The notes beneath the pieces are model-generated. The model was not told where the DNA came from. It worked only from the letters and a program-made list of their open reading frames with translations, and did not search any database. Source: Firmicutes bacterium UBA3553 (GTDB lineage: Bacteria; Bacillota; Clostridia; Tissierellales; Sedimentibacteraceae). From it: a stretch of 64,000 nucleotides of DNA. Where the stretch lies: contig DFOA01000029.1 of the NCBI GenBank assembly GCA_002381185.1, forward strand, positions 1-64,000, written 5' to 3'. Position numbers and translations under genes: made by a program. This document shows, piece after piece, positions 16,063 to 24,988 of this stretch (positions are counted from its first letter, which is position 1; each line of letters begins with the position of its first letter).

Positions 16063-16938
16063 TTATACTCTCGGAAATGTCTTTTTAAACACCTCAAGTG
16101 ATTTAAATTCTACGCTGTTCAAATAATTTTGGGCTGCGGCAAAACTACTTAGCCCCATTAACTCCTGGACTGTTCCTAAATCTGCTCCGTGGGACAAAAG
16201 GTGTACGGCAAAAGAATTCCTTAAAATTTGGGGAGACAATTCTTTTTTTAAGTTCATCTTCTCCTCATAAAATTTCAGTATTTTCCAAATTCCCTGTCTG
16301 GATATTGGTTCTCCCGATATATTTACAAACAAAAATTCATTGTCTTCTTTGCATTTAATATTTCTGAAATTATTTAAATAATTACATATTGCATCCTTAG
16401 CATAGTTGCTTAAGGGAACTATTCTTTCTTTTGAGCCTTCTATATTTATTATGCCTGAATTTAAATTTGCATCTATAATTTTTATATTAATCAGCTCCGT
16501 AACTTTAATTCCGGATGAATACAGCAATTCCAGTATGGCAGAATCTCGGCTTCCTTTAAATGAATTTGTATCGGGCTGCTTCATCAATAGATTTATTTCA
16601 TCTTCAGACAAAATAGCAGGTGTTTTCTTAATTTGTTTTGGACTGTGAATGCTAATGGCAGGGTTGTCCTCAATTAACTTCTCTTTTTTGAGAAATTCAA
16701 AAAAATTCTTCAAAGCAGAAATTGTTCTTGATATTGTGGAAGAACTCTTTCCTTGTTTTTGAAGATTTACAAGATATGTCAATATTTGGGCCTTCCTTGT
16801 CTTAGTTAACTCTAAGCCATAATCTTTATCAAGATATTCCCTAAAGCTGTTTATGTCATATATGTATGAACTGACTGTATTACTGCTTAATTTTTTTGAA
16901 TTAAGATATGACTTATAAGTTTCAATATTTTTATCCAT
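16063..16938 (-). CDS. xerD: XerD-like tyrosine recombinase with altered catalytic residues
   Basis: 291 residues with the SAM-like N-terminal core-binding domain and a C-terminal recombinase fold. Position between spoIIM and deoB matches B. subtilis xerD. Against E. coli XerD, the first catalytic Arg is Lys (SGIKVTEL), Lys172 is kept (SKERIVPL), the His of HxxR is Gln (SPQILRNSF), that Arg is kept, the His of GHxS is Leu (LMGLSS), and the Tyr nucleophile is kept (AAQNYL). It may be impaired or use other chemistry. Confidence 0.88.
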   Translation of the reverse strand: MDKNIETYKSYLNSKKLSSNTVSSYIYDINSFREYLDKDYGLELTKTRKAQILTYLVNLQKQGKSSSTISRTISALKNFFEFLKKEKLIEDNPAISIHSPKQIKKTPAILSEDEINLLMKQPDTNSFKGSRDSAILELLYSSGIKVTELINIKIIDANLNSGIINIEGSKERIVPLSNYAKDAICNYLNNFRNIKCKEDNEFLFVNISGEPISRQGIWKILKFYEEKMNLKKELSPQILRNSFAVHLLSHGADLGTVQELMGLSSFAAAQNYLNSVEFKSLEVFKKTFPRV

Positions 16939-17519
16939 TATCTCACCAACAATCTGCTTAATATTAAAATATAGTAGCTGTAGCCTAGACTGTAGGCTAT
17001 TACAATCAGAAGATATATTAAAGACAGTTTAACATATCCAGTTATTATTATATCAAATTTATGGGAAATAGTCTCTATGTTTTTTGTCTTTTTTGTATAT
17101 TTTGAAATTGTGCTTGAAATAAATGTAAAATAAAAGAGAACCGGAAAGAAAATAAAATAATCGGTAAATGTCATAACAAAATAAATTACATCCAGCCTCA
17201 ATGTCCTTATTAAATATATTACGGACAGACCATAATATACGCAAACCAATCCAAACAGTCCGTTAATAATTTTACTCTGTCCTATTATGGTCAAAAGAAT
17301 TATTGCAACAAAATATATTAAATTTCTTTTTATTGTCATTATGAAAATATCATTGAACTTCATGGTACTTATGCTTTCATAATTAATGTTTGTCATACTG
17401 CCCTGACCTGCAACCATATAAATAATAGCTGAAAGCATAAGAGATAAAATTAAAATAAGCAATAAAAATAAAAATCTTTTGTTCTCTGACAGAATCAATT
17501 TCTTTAGTACATTGTTCAT
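16938..17519 (-). CDS. spoIIM: Stage II sporulation protein M
   Basis: 193 residues with about five hydrophobic membrane segments, beginning FLFLLLILILSLMLSAIIY. SpoIIM works with SpoIID and SpoIIP in septal peptidoglycan removal during engulfment. Its stop overlaps the xerD start, so translation is coupled. An AGGAGG site precedes the ATG. Confidence 0.85.
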   Translation of the reverse strand: MNNVLKKLILSENKRFLFLLLILILSLMLSAIIYMVAGQGSMTNINYESISTMKFNDIFIMTIKRNLIYFVAIILLTIIGQSKIINGLFGLVCVYYGLSVIYLIRTLRLDVIYFVMTFTDYFIFFPVLFYFTFISSTISKYTKKTKNIETISHKFDIIITGYVKLSLIYLLIVIAYSLGYSYYILILSRLLVR

Positions 17520-17584
17520 AAAAAAACCTCCTGAAAGCTTTATACAATATATGCTTGTACAGAAGGATTAATTCTACTTATAAA

Positions 17585-18133
17585 TTAAATTTCAAAATTC
17601 ATCCAGTGCAGCATCCCGATCAAAGTCTTTGAGTCTGTGATTCTGCCTGTTTCTATCATTTTTTTAGCTTCCTCTTTGCTGACAGAAATTGTTTCAATAC
17701 ATTCATCCTCATCAAAATTCGTTGAGGTAAAGGTCAAATCTTTAGCTTTGAACAAATAAACCTTTTCGTTGGTAAATCCAGGTGAAGTATAAAATTCATA
17801 TATTTGATGAATATTCTTAGCTTCATAACCTGTTTCTTCTTTAAGCTCTCTGAAAGCACATTCAATAGGCTCCTCGGCAATGTTTAAAATTCCCGCAGGA
17901 ATTTCATATAAGAAATCTTCAACCGCCTTTCTGTATTGTTTAACTAAGAGCATTTCACCTTTTTCTGTTACAGCAACAATAGCAGCCGCACTCTTATGTT
18001 CAACAATTTCTCTCTTGGTATATTTTTGATTTTCAAGCTCAACTGTATCTACTCTTAAATTTATTATTTTACCTTCAAAAATTTTTTCACTTTTAACAGT
18101 TATTTCAGTATTCAAAATTGCCTCCTCATTCAT
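17585..18133 (-). CDS. nudF: ADP-ribose pyrophosphatase (Nudix)
   Basis: 182 residues. The Nudix box GX5EX7REUXEEXGU is visible as GILNIAEEP then RELKEETGYEA near 97-121. It likely hydrolyses ADP-ribose to AMP and ribose 5-phosphate. First gene of nudF-spoIIM-xerD-deoB, the order known from Bacillus. Confidence 0.9.
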   Translation of the reverse strand: MNEEAILNTEITVKSEKIFEGKIINLRVDTVELENQKYTKREIVEHKSAAAIVAVTEKGEMLLVKQYRKAVEDFLYEIPAGILNIAEEPIECAFRELKEETGYEAKNIHQIYEFYTSPGFTNEKVYLFKAKDLTFTSTNFDEDECIETISVSKEEAKKMIETGRITDSKTLIGMLHWMNFEI

Positions 18134-18221
18134 GCAATTTTTTTCTTCTTTTGCAGAATATATTTATATATCCGCTTAATTGTAATAATAATAAATAATT
18201 TTGTCAAGCTTATTATATAGC

Positions 18222-18257
18222 AAATATACTAATAAGCTTCTGCTTATTAGTATATTT
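18222..18257 (-). terminator. Hairpin after spo0A
   Basis: A perfect 16-bp stem, AAATATACTAATAAGC (18222-18237) with its complement at 18242-18257, and a four-base loop. It lies 13 bases after the spo0A stop. Confidence 0.75.
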
Positions 18258-18270
18258 ACAATAACGGTTA

Positions 18271-19065
18271 CTATGATACCTTTTGCTCAAGGCGCAGTTT
18301 GTCTGCTATCATTGCAATAAATTCTGAATTTGTCGGCTTGCCTTTATTATTATGTATAGTATATCCGAAAATATTATTTATAGTTTCTATCTTTCCTCTT
18401 GTCCATGCAACTTCAATTGCATGACGGATTGCTCTTTCTACTCTGCTTGGTGTTGTTCCGTACTTTGCCGCAATCATAGGATACAATTCTTTTGTAATAG
18501 CACCTAAAAGCTCTATATTATTAACAACATCAATAATCGAAGTTCTCAAATACTGATAACCTTTAATATGTGCAGGTACCCCTACTTCATGCAATATTTC
18601 GGTTATTTTGACTTCCAGGCTTAATTCTGCATTCACTTTTTCATTGTAAACTATTTCCTTACTCTTGTTTTGAACTCTAGAAGTTTCTAATTCTGATATT
18701 TGTATTAATCTGTCCGCAAAAGATTCAAAGTTAAATGGTTTTACTATGTAATAATCTACTCCCATATTAATTGCTCTTTGCGTAACTTTATCATGTCCTA
18801 CAGCTGATAAAATAATAACCTTTGGAAATTTCTTCAAATCCTTCTTATGAAGCTTTTCCATTACTCCCAAACCATCCAAGTGCGGCATAATAATATCCAG
18901 TATTAAAATATCAGGCTCATATTTTTCAACGGCTTCTAATGCTTTTATGCCATCATCGGCCATTTCAACCACATCGAAAACATTCTTGCTTACTAAAAAA
19001 TCTTTTAGTATCAGCCTAAACTCCTTATTGTCATCTGCAATAACTATTTTTACTTTTTTTTGCAT
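18271..19065 (-). CDS. spo0A: Sporulation master regulator Spo0A
   Basis: 264 residues. The receiver domain shows the acidic pair (IVIADDNKEF), the phospho-acceptor aspartate (LILDIIMPHLDG, near 56) and the conserved Lys (YIVKPF). The Spo0A DNA-binding domain follows from about 150 (GVPAHIKGYQYLRTSI, then SRVERAIRHAIEVAW). It switches on sporulation when phosphorylated. It follows spoIVB as in all spore formers. The ATG has a GGGGGA site. Confidence 0.97.
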   Translation of the reverse strand: MQKKVKIVIADDNKEFRLILKDFLVSKNVFDVVEMADDGIKALEAVEKYEPDILILDIIMPHLDGLGVMEKLHKKDLKKFPKVIILSAVGHDKVTQRAINMGVDYYIVKPFNFESFADRLIQISELETSRVQNKSKEIVYNEKVNAELSLEVKITEILHEVGVPAHIKGYQYLRTSIIDVVNNIELLGAITKELYPMIAAKYGTTPSRVERAIRHAIEVAWTRGKIETINNIFGYTIHNNKGKPTNSEFIAMIADKLRLEQKVS

Positions 19066-19104
19066 AATGAATCCCCCTAGTTAATATTTTTCTCTTATTA
19101 AGAA

Positions 19105-19182
19105 TATACGCAAAAATTTCAAAAAACCCTTTTTTTTTCTAAAAAAATTTTTTATTTTTTAAAATATTTTTTTTTTCACCCC
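19105..19182. other. Extreme A/T homopolymer tract upstream of spo0A
   Basis: About 80 bases of runs of T and A (up to ten in a row), ended by a CACCCCC block at 19178-19184. It lies in the spo0A leader or promoter region. No coding sense is seen. Confidence 0.6.
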
Positions 19183-19221
19183 CTTAATTCTATTTATATT
19201 ATGTTTTTACAATATTATACC

Positions 19222-19275
19222 ATTGTCTTACGTTTAGCGGAGGGTTTTTTCCGCGAAATGTTAGAAATTGTTATA
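19222..19275. repeat. Hairpin repeat, copy 2, upstream of spo0A
   Basis: Second copy of the 13600-13652 element. Arms TCTTACGTTTAGCGGA and TCCGCGAAATGTTAGA. Compared with copy 1, the changed bases in one arm are matched in the other, keeping the stem. It lies between the spoIVB stop and spo0A; a TATAAT (19219-19214 on the minus strand) borders it. Confidence 0.75.
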
Positions 19276-19317
19276 GATGCAAATAATGAAACGACCAAGA
19301 GGCCGTTCCATAACTTA

Positions 19318-20403
19318 CTATCGAGAACCGTTATATATTTGATCAAAAATCCATTCAATATAAATTCCGTAACCTTTGGTTGGATCGTTCATAAAAACAT
19401 GAGTTACGGCTCCTACAATTTTATTGTTTTGAATTACAGGACATCCGCTCATTCCCTGAATTATGCCGTTAGTAAGTTCCAACAAATCATTATCAACAAT
19501 TTTTATCACAAAGCTTTTTTCACCGGGCTTATTTTGATAAAATATTTTGGTTATTTCAACATCATATGTTTGTATTTCGTTGTTTACACATGAATATATC
19601 TGAGCAGGACCTATTTTTATTTCTTCTTTTTTTCCCACCTCAATTAAATTATTGCTAAAATACCCCATACTTGCATCATTAATGTTTCCATATATTCCAA
19701 AGTTGGTATTATCCTCCACAGTACCGAGGTCTTCATTTTTCATTATATAGCCGATAATTTCGCCGGGCTCGCCTTTTTTACCCAGTTTAATACTGGTTAT
19801 ATTAGCTCTTGATATGGTACCTGTTTCAATATCAATTAGTGAACCTGTTTCTGAGTCAGAAATTCCGTGGCCGATGGCACTGAATTTGCCTGTTTCAGGG
19901 TCTATAAATGTTACTGTGCCTATGCCTGCAATATTTTCTCTCGCCCAAAACCCAAATTTTACTTCGTTGCTTTCATATACTTGAACAGGTGAAAGAGTAA
20001 AATTTAATATCTTGCCTCCTCTCTCTATAGTAAAATTATAATCTTTAATCCCATTTTCCAATGTATAATTCAATATATCATTTGTTCTTTCAACATTGTG
20101 GGAATCAATTGCAAGTATTTTATCTCCTATCTCCATTCCTGCAATTTTTGCAGGAGAAACTGATAATTTATCGGTGTTTATTATATCTGCCAATCCTACA
20201 ACCAGGACGCCCGCTGTCTTTAATTCGACACCAATGGCCTGGCCGCCTGGAATTATATACTTCCCTTCGGTTTCAACTACTTCATTACCTATTTTAGTTA
20301 AAACATATGGATTTGTTTTTAAATCATAACCGAAATAAACAGCTGCCAATAAAATAGCAATAAAAAAAATAAAGAATAAAACTCTTTTAGCGAAACTTTT
20401 CAT
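19318..20403 (-). CDS. spoIVB: SpoIVB serine peptidase (S55)
   Basis: 361 residues from the ATG at 20403 with GGAGAG upstream; a TTG 15 bases earlier is less likely. One N-terminal membrane anchor (VLFFIFFIAILLAAVYFGY), a PDZ domain (GVLVVGLADI to about 140) and the S55 domain with the His of GHGISDSETG and the serine in QGMSGCPVIQ. Most homologues read GMSGSP; the presumed catalytic serine is the first one and is kept. SpoIVB is secreted by the forespore and triggers sigma-K activation. It sits between recN and spo0A. Confidence 0.95.
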   Translation of the reverse strand: MKSFAKRVLFFIFFIAILLAAVYFGYDLKTNPYVLTKIGNEVVETEGKYIIPGGQAIGVELKTAGVLVVGLADIINTDKLSVSPAKIAGMEIGDKILAIDSHNVERTNDILNYTLENGIKDYNFTIERGGKILNFTLSPVQVYESNEVKFGFWARENIAGIGTVTFIDPETGKFSAIGHGISDSETGSLIDIETGTISRANITSIKLGKKGEPGEIIGYIMKNEDLGTVEDNTNFGIYGNINDASMGYFSNNLIEVGKKEEIKIGPAQIYSCVNNEIQTYDVEITKIFYQNKPGEKSFVIKIVDNDLLELTNGIIQGMSGCPVIQNNKIVGAVTHVFMNDPTKGYGIYIEWIFDQIYNGSR

Positions 20404-20477
20404 TCTGCTCTCCTTCAAGTTTTATCTTTAATTTCTCCATATAACACTTGTATTATTCTGATTTTTCAAATCCTTTA

Positions 20478-22142
20478 TTAGACAGATTTGCTTGAATCAA
20501 TTAAATCTTTTGCATTATTTAATGACTTTTCTGTAATTTTCATGCCGCTTAATAATCTGGCAATTTCGTATACCTTATTTTCATCATCAAGCTTTTTAAC
20601 AGTGCTGTAAGTATTTCCGCCAACAACCTTTTTTTCGATTAAAAAATGATTTTTTGAAATAGAAGCTATTTGCGGTGAATGTGTTACGCATATTACCTGA
20701 TGGTTATCAGATATATAGTTCATTTTGATGCCTGCCATCTGAGCAGTCTTTCCGCTTATTCCTGCATCAATTTCATCAAATATCATGGTTTGCAGGCTCT
20801 CGATATCAGAACTAATTTTCTTAAATGCAAGCATGATACGGGATGCTTCTCCTCCGGATACAACTTTTTGAACAGAATTCAAATCGCTTCCCGCATTTGT
20901 GGATATTAAGAATTCCACATCATCAATGCCGTCAGATGAAAAATTACTTTTTCTTTCAATATTAACTTTAAACATGATGTTTTTCATATTCAGGTCGCAT
21001 AGTTCCTGAAGCAGTCTGGCTTCAAGGATCTCAGCTGCTTTTTTTCTTTTGTCTGATATTTTTTCAGAAAGTTCTTTTAATGTATTAAATAATAAATCTT
21101 TTTCCTTTATTAAAACATTTAATTTATATTCTGCTTCTTTCAATAAATTTAATTCCTTTTCAGACTCATTTCTATACTCGAAAATTTTGTCAATTGAAAA
21201 TCCGTACTTCCTTTTTAGCCTATTAATAAGAGACATCCTGTTTTCTATATTATTAAGTTTGTTTTCATCAAATTCCAACTTTTCAGAATAATCTCTTAAA
21301 TCATAATTAAAATATTGAATTTCTTCCAATAGTATATCAAGTCTTGAAAGAAAATTTTCCAAAGCTTCATCATATGTTTTTATTTTGTTCAAAATGCTGT
21401 AAACGTTATTCAGGACATTGCTTGAGGTTAAAATATTGTTAATTTCGTATAATGAGCTTTGCAATTCCTTAATATTTGAAAGCTTTTTTATTTCTTTTAA
21501 TAATTCTTCCTCTTCTGTTACCTTTAAATCAGCTTCATCTATTTCACATATTTCATACTGAAGCTGTTCCATTTTAATGTCCTTGTTAATAAGCTTTTCT
21601 TGAATAAAATCTATTTCGCTTAATTTCTTGTTGTATTCTGTAAACAATTTTGAATATTCTGACAAGAATGGTACCAGCTCCCTTTGAATAAGGCTGTCCA
21701 ATAACAAAATGTGATTTTCCTTTTTAAATAAACTTTCATGACCGAACTGTCCGTATATGTCCATCAGACAGCTGACTACTTCCTTTAATGAGCCTAAAGG
21801 TATAGTTCTTCCGTTAATTTTGCTTATGCTTTTTCCATTTTCCAGTATTTGTCTTGAAATAATCAAGTAATCTTCAGTATCAATATCAATATTTAATTCC
21901 TTTAAAATATTGTAAACTTCTTCATATTCTGAAATGTCAAAGACAGCTTCGATCACAGCGCTGTTTTTTCCTTTACGTATTAAGTCCTTTGAAGCTCTTT
22001 CACCTAATATTAATGACAGTGCTTCAATTAATACTGATTTTCCAGATCCTGTTTCACCTGTAAATACGTTAAACCCTTTGTCAAATTTAATAGATTCATT
22101 TTCAAATACAGCAAAATTGCTTATACTTAAGTTAAGCAGCAT
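20478..22142 (-). CDS. recN: DNA repair ATPase RecN
   Basis: 554 residues, an SMC-like protein acting at double-strand breaks. Walker A is GETGSGKSVL near 32-41, a long coiled coil spans about 160-370, then the signature VSGGEASRIMLAFK and Walker B MIFDEIDAGISG. Ten bases after argR. Confidence 0.96.
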   Translation of the reverse strand: MLLNLSISNFAVFENESIKFDKGFNVFTGETGSGKSVLIEALSLILGERASKDLIRKGKNSAVIEAVFDISEYEEVYNILKELNIDIDTEDYLIISRQILENGKSISKINGRTIPLGSLKEVVSCLMDIYGQFGHESLFKKENHILLLDSLIQRELVPFLSEYSKLFTEYNKKLSEIDFIQEKLINKDIKMEQLQYEICEIDEADLKVTEEEELLKEIKKLSNIKELQSSLYEINNILTSSNVLNNVYSILNKIKTYDEALENFLSRLDILLEEIQYFNYDLRDYSEKLEFDENKLNNIENRMSLINRLKRKYGFSIDKIFEYRNESEKELNLLKEAEYKLNVLIKEKDLLFNTLKELSEKISDKRKKAAEILEARLLQELCDLNMKNIMFKVNIERKSNFSSDGIDDVEFLISTNAGSDLNSVQKVVSGGEASRIMLAFKKISSDIESLQTMIFDEIDAGISGKTAQMAGIKMNYISDNHQVICVTHSPQIASISKNHFLIEKKVVGGNTYSTVKKLDDENKVYEIARLLSGMKITEKSLNNAKDLIDSSKSV

Positions 22143-22152
22143 TTTATCACCA

Positions 22153-22605
22153 TTATCTTATATTCTTTTTAAATTCTTCCAATACTGTTTCTACACTTTC
22201 AACTGTCCTTATAGCCACAAATACTGTATCGTCTCCGGCTAGAGTTCCGACTATATCATCTACTCCCATGTAGTCAATTGCAGATGCACAAATTTGTGCC
22301 GCACCTGGTATCGTTTTTAACACTATGGTGTTCATGGCATTATCAATAGAAACTACTGAGTTTTCAAATATCTTATATAATCTGTCAGTAATGCCCTCTT
22401 GACTTTGCCCGATTGTTGCATACTTGTATTTCCCGTTCTTAGACATAACCTTGACAAGTCTAAGTTCTTTTATGTCTCTTGAAATAGTAGCCTGTGTAAC
22501 ATCAATGCCCATTGCTTTTAAGCCATCAGCAAGTTCCTCCTGAGTTTCTATTTCCTTTTTTGAAATAAGCTCAAGAATTTTTGTTTGTCTCGTGTACTTT
22601 TTCAT
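22153..22605 (-). CDS. argR: Arginine repressor ArgR/AhrC
   Basis: 150 residues. N-terminal winged helix (TQATISRDIKELRLVKV) and C-terminal arginine-binding hexamer domain with GAAQICASAID and GTLAGDDTVF. It represses arginine synthesis genes in the presence of arginine. The tlyA-argR-recN-spoIVB-spo0A order is conserved in Firmicutes. Confidence 0.95.
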   Translation of the reverse strand: MKKYTRQTKILELISKKEIETQEELADGLKAMGIDVTQATISRDIKELRLVKVMSKNGKYKYATIGQSQEGITDRLYKIFENSVVSIDNAMNTIVLKTIPGAAQICASAIDYMGVDDIVGTLAGDDTVFVAIRTVESVETVLEEFKKNIR

Positions 22606-22608
22606 TAG

Positions 22609-23430
22609 TCACCTCATATTACTATTATTTTTATAATATTCAAAAGCTTGGTTAATTAAGTTTTTGAATTGGATTTCAGTTAGAATTGCAGTTCTTTGAG
22701 CGTTTTTTTTAATATGGGCCAAATACTCTATATTACCGTCTCCGCCTTTAATTGGAGAAAAAGTCATATCTTTTAAATATAGGCTGTTTTCATCACAATA
22801 CATCTGTATATTTTTCAGAACATCCAAGTGAGCCTTTTTGTCCTTCACGATACCGTTTTTCCCTATATTGTGTCTTCCCGCCTCGAACTGAGGTTTTATG
22901 AGAATTATAATATCTGTGCTATCATGACTGATTTCGACAATTTTAGGAAAAATTAATTTCAGTGATATGAAAGATACGTCTGCGGTAATTATATCGACAC
23001 ATTCTTTAAAAATTGCAGTATCAATATATCTGAAATTTGTTCCCTCCAAATTTATTACACGCTCATTATTTTTTAAGGATTCGTGCAGTTGGTTGTGCCC
23101 CACATCAACCGCATAAACTTTTTTTGCATTGTTTTTAATAAGATAGTCGGTAAAACCGCCTGTTGAAGCTCCTATGTCAACCGCAGCTTTATTTTCGATA
23201 TTTATGTTGAAATACCTTACGGCTTTTTCAATTTTTGATGCGCCTCTTCCCACAAATTCAAAATAATTTTTAACTTCAATTTTGTCTGAAATGCATACCT
23301 TAAAAGATGGCTTTGTTATTAATCTGTCATTAACATATACGCAGCTGTTTATGATAAGTTGTTTTGCACGTTCCCTGCTTTCAGTCATATTGTTTGTGTG
23401 CAGATATACATCAAGCCTATATTCTTCCAT
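22609..23430 (-). CDS. tlyA: TlyA family rRNA 2'-O-methyltransferase (YqxC)
   Basis: 273 residues from the ATG at 23430 with AAGGG upstream; an ORF to 23445 is also open. S4 domain (RLDVYLHTNNMTESRERAKQ) followed by an FtsJ-like methyltransferase with the SAM loop DIGASTGGFTDYL near 90 and PQFEAGR near 190. TlyA methylates 16S and 23S rRNA in mycobacteria. Its own promoter lies at 23499-23527. Confidence 0.92.
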   Translation of the reverse strand: MEEYRLDVYLHTNNMTESRERAKQLIINSCVYVNDRLITKPSFKVCISDKIEVKNYFEFVGRGASKIEKAVRYFNINIENKAAVDIGASTGGFTDYLIKNNAKKVYAVDVGHNQLHESLKNNERVINLEGTNFRYIDTAIFKECVDIITADVSFISLKLIFPKIVEISHDSTDIIILIKPQFEAGRHNIGKNGIVKDKKAHLDVLKNIQMYCDENSLYLKDMTFSPIKGGDGNIEYLAHIKKNAQRTAILTEIQFKNLINQAFEYYKNNSNMR

Positions 23431-23498
23431 TAAATACCCTTTCATAACTTTACATAATTATTCTGTTCAAAAAAAAAACATAAGAACAATTCAATAAA

Positions 23499-23527
23499 AT
23501 TATAGCATAATGATTTATAAATATCAA
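23499..23527 (-). promoter_or_regulatory. Promoter for tlyA-argR-recN
   Basis: TTGATA (23527-23522) and TATAAT (23504-23499) on the minus strand, 17 bases apart, in the gap between xseB and tlyA. Confidence 0.65.
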
Positions 23528-23609
23528 TTATTAATTTTATATTTTATTAGAACTTACATGATTTAAATGTATAAAAGTTGTATTTATTCATAATAAAGTT
23601 AATAAATTT

Positions 23610-23804
23610 CTAGTCGAAGTTTTCATCTATAATTTTTATTTTCTTTTGTGTATCTTCCAGCTTTTTCGCACAAAAAGAATAGGCTTTCATTCCTTCCTCA
23701 TAATTTTTGAGCAGTTCATCAATAGAAATGTTTTCATTTTCTTCAAATGTTTTAATTATTTTTTTTAATTGCTCCAATGCATTTTCAAAGCTTTCATATT
23801 CCAT
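23610..23804 (-). CDS. xseB: Exodeoxyribonuclease VII small subunit
   Basis: 64 residues, normal for XseB. SFENALEQLKKIIKTFE then SIDELLKNYEEGMKAY are the two-helix pattern of the family. It overlaps the xseA stop region by one base. Confidence 0.93.
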   Translation of the reverse strand: MEYESFENALEQLKKIIKTFEENENISIDELLKNYEEGMKAYSFCAKKLEDTQKKIKIIDENFD

Positions 23805-24988
23805 TATTCAACCTCTTTTATATTAATTGTTTCTGCTTGTATCTTAAAATCTTTAAATCTAATGTTTAATATGCCTTCAATTTCAACCTGATTAATTTTT
23901 CTTATGATGTTTCCTTCGTTGTCAGAAACTAAAGCAAACCCCTTTTCCAGCTGTCTTATATAATTGTGGCTGTTAAGCTTTTCGTTCAGCAGCTCCAGCT
24001 GAAAAGACAGACTTTCAAGCTCCTTGGCTGCCCTGTTTTTAATTATATTTTTATAGCTTTCTGTTTCGTTTTTCATCCGGTATATATTTTCTATGGGCAG
24101 ATAGCTTTTTAAAATATATTTTGAAGATTTCAGTTCTGCCTGCTTTAGCAAAAGCTTATTATAAGCGTTTTGTTTTAATGTGAAAATATAGCCTGCAAGC
24201 TTCTCTTCAATGTCCTTGTATCCTCTGATTATTCTTTCGGCAGCTGCCGTGGGAGTGTGGCAATAAATGTCGGCAACATAGTCTGTTAAAGTCCTGTCCG
24301 TTTCATGACCAATGCCTGTTACCACAGGAACCTTGGATTTATAGACTTCTTCAGCTACATTTAAGTCATTGAAAACATTCAAGTCCTCAAAGCTCCCTCC
24401 GCCCCTTGAAATTAAAATTACATCAGTTTCATTTCTGTTGAAAAACTTAAGTCCGTCAATTATACTTTCTTTGGATTTTTCGCCTTGCACCAATGTATTG
24501 TAAATAATAATTTCAATATCAGCTCTAACACTCTCGAAAGTTTTTAAAATATCCCTTAAGGCTGCTCCTGATTTTGATGTTATTATTCCGATCCTTGAAG
24601 GATATACGGGAATATCTCTGTGCCTGTCAAACATGCCTTCGGCTTTAAGCTTTTCTTTAAGCATTTCCAAGTCAGCCAGAATTCTTCCCAGACCGACTCT
24701 CTCAATATTTCTCACTACCAGCTGATAGCTTCCCTTTGCTTCATATACGGAAAGCTCTCCTTCAACAATAATTTTATCCCCGTTTTTAGAAATATTGTCA
24801 GCAAAAAAAGCAACACAATTAATGCAGGATACATCGTCGCACAGGGAAAAATAAGTATAGCCTGTCTTGCTCATTCGAATATTGGATATTTCTCCTTCTA
24901 CTCTGAGGTTGTTTAATATTGAGTTGCTCATCAGATATTTTTTTATGTATTGATTTAAAACTGATACCTTAATTGGTTTTAATTTCAT
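23804..24988 (-). CDS. xseA: Exodeoxyribonuclease VII large subunit
   Basis: 394 residues. N-terminal OB fold (NLRVEGEISNIRMSKTGYTY) and the catalytic domain with RIGIITSKSGAALRDI, ISRGGGSFEDLNVFND and THIGH-like VTGIGHETDRTL. It degrades single-stranded DNA to oligonucleotides. It overlaps the Kae1-like gene by 20 bases, so coupling is likely. Confidence 0.95.
   Translation of the reverse strand: MKLKPIKVSVLNQYIKKYLMSNSILNNLRVEGEISNIRMSKTGYTYFSLCDDVSCINCVAFFADNISKNGDKIIVEGELSVYEAKGSYQLVVRNIERVGLGRILADLEMLKEKLKAEGMFDRHRDIPVYPSRIGIITSKSGAALRDILKTFESVRADIEIIIYNTLVQGEKSKESIIDGLKFFNRNETDVILISRGGGSFEDLNVFNDLNVAEEVYKSKVPVVTGIGHETDRTLTDYVADIYCHTPTAAAERIIRGYKDIEEKLAGYIFTLKQNAYNKLLLKQAELKSSKYILKSYLPIENIYRMKNETESYKNIIKNRAAKELESLSFQLELLNEKLNSHNYIRQLEKGFALVSDNEGNIIRKINQVEIEGILNIRFKDFKIQAETINIKEVE

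Noticed and set aside
19201..19593. 130-residue plus-strand ORF
   Set aside because: Shadow of spoIVB and of the hairpin repeat; no RBS or protein family.
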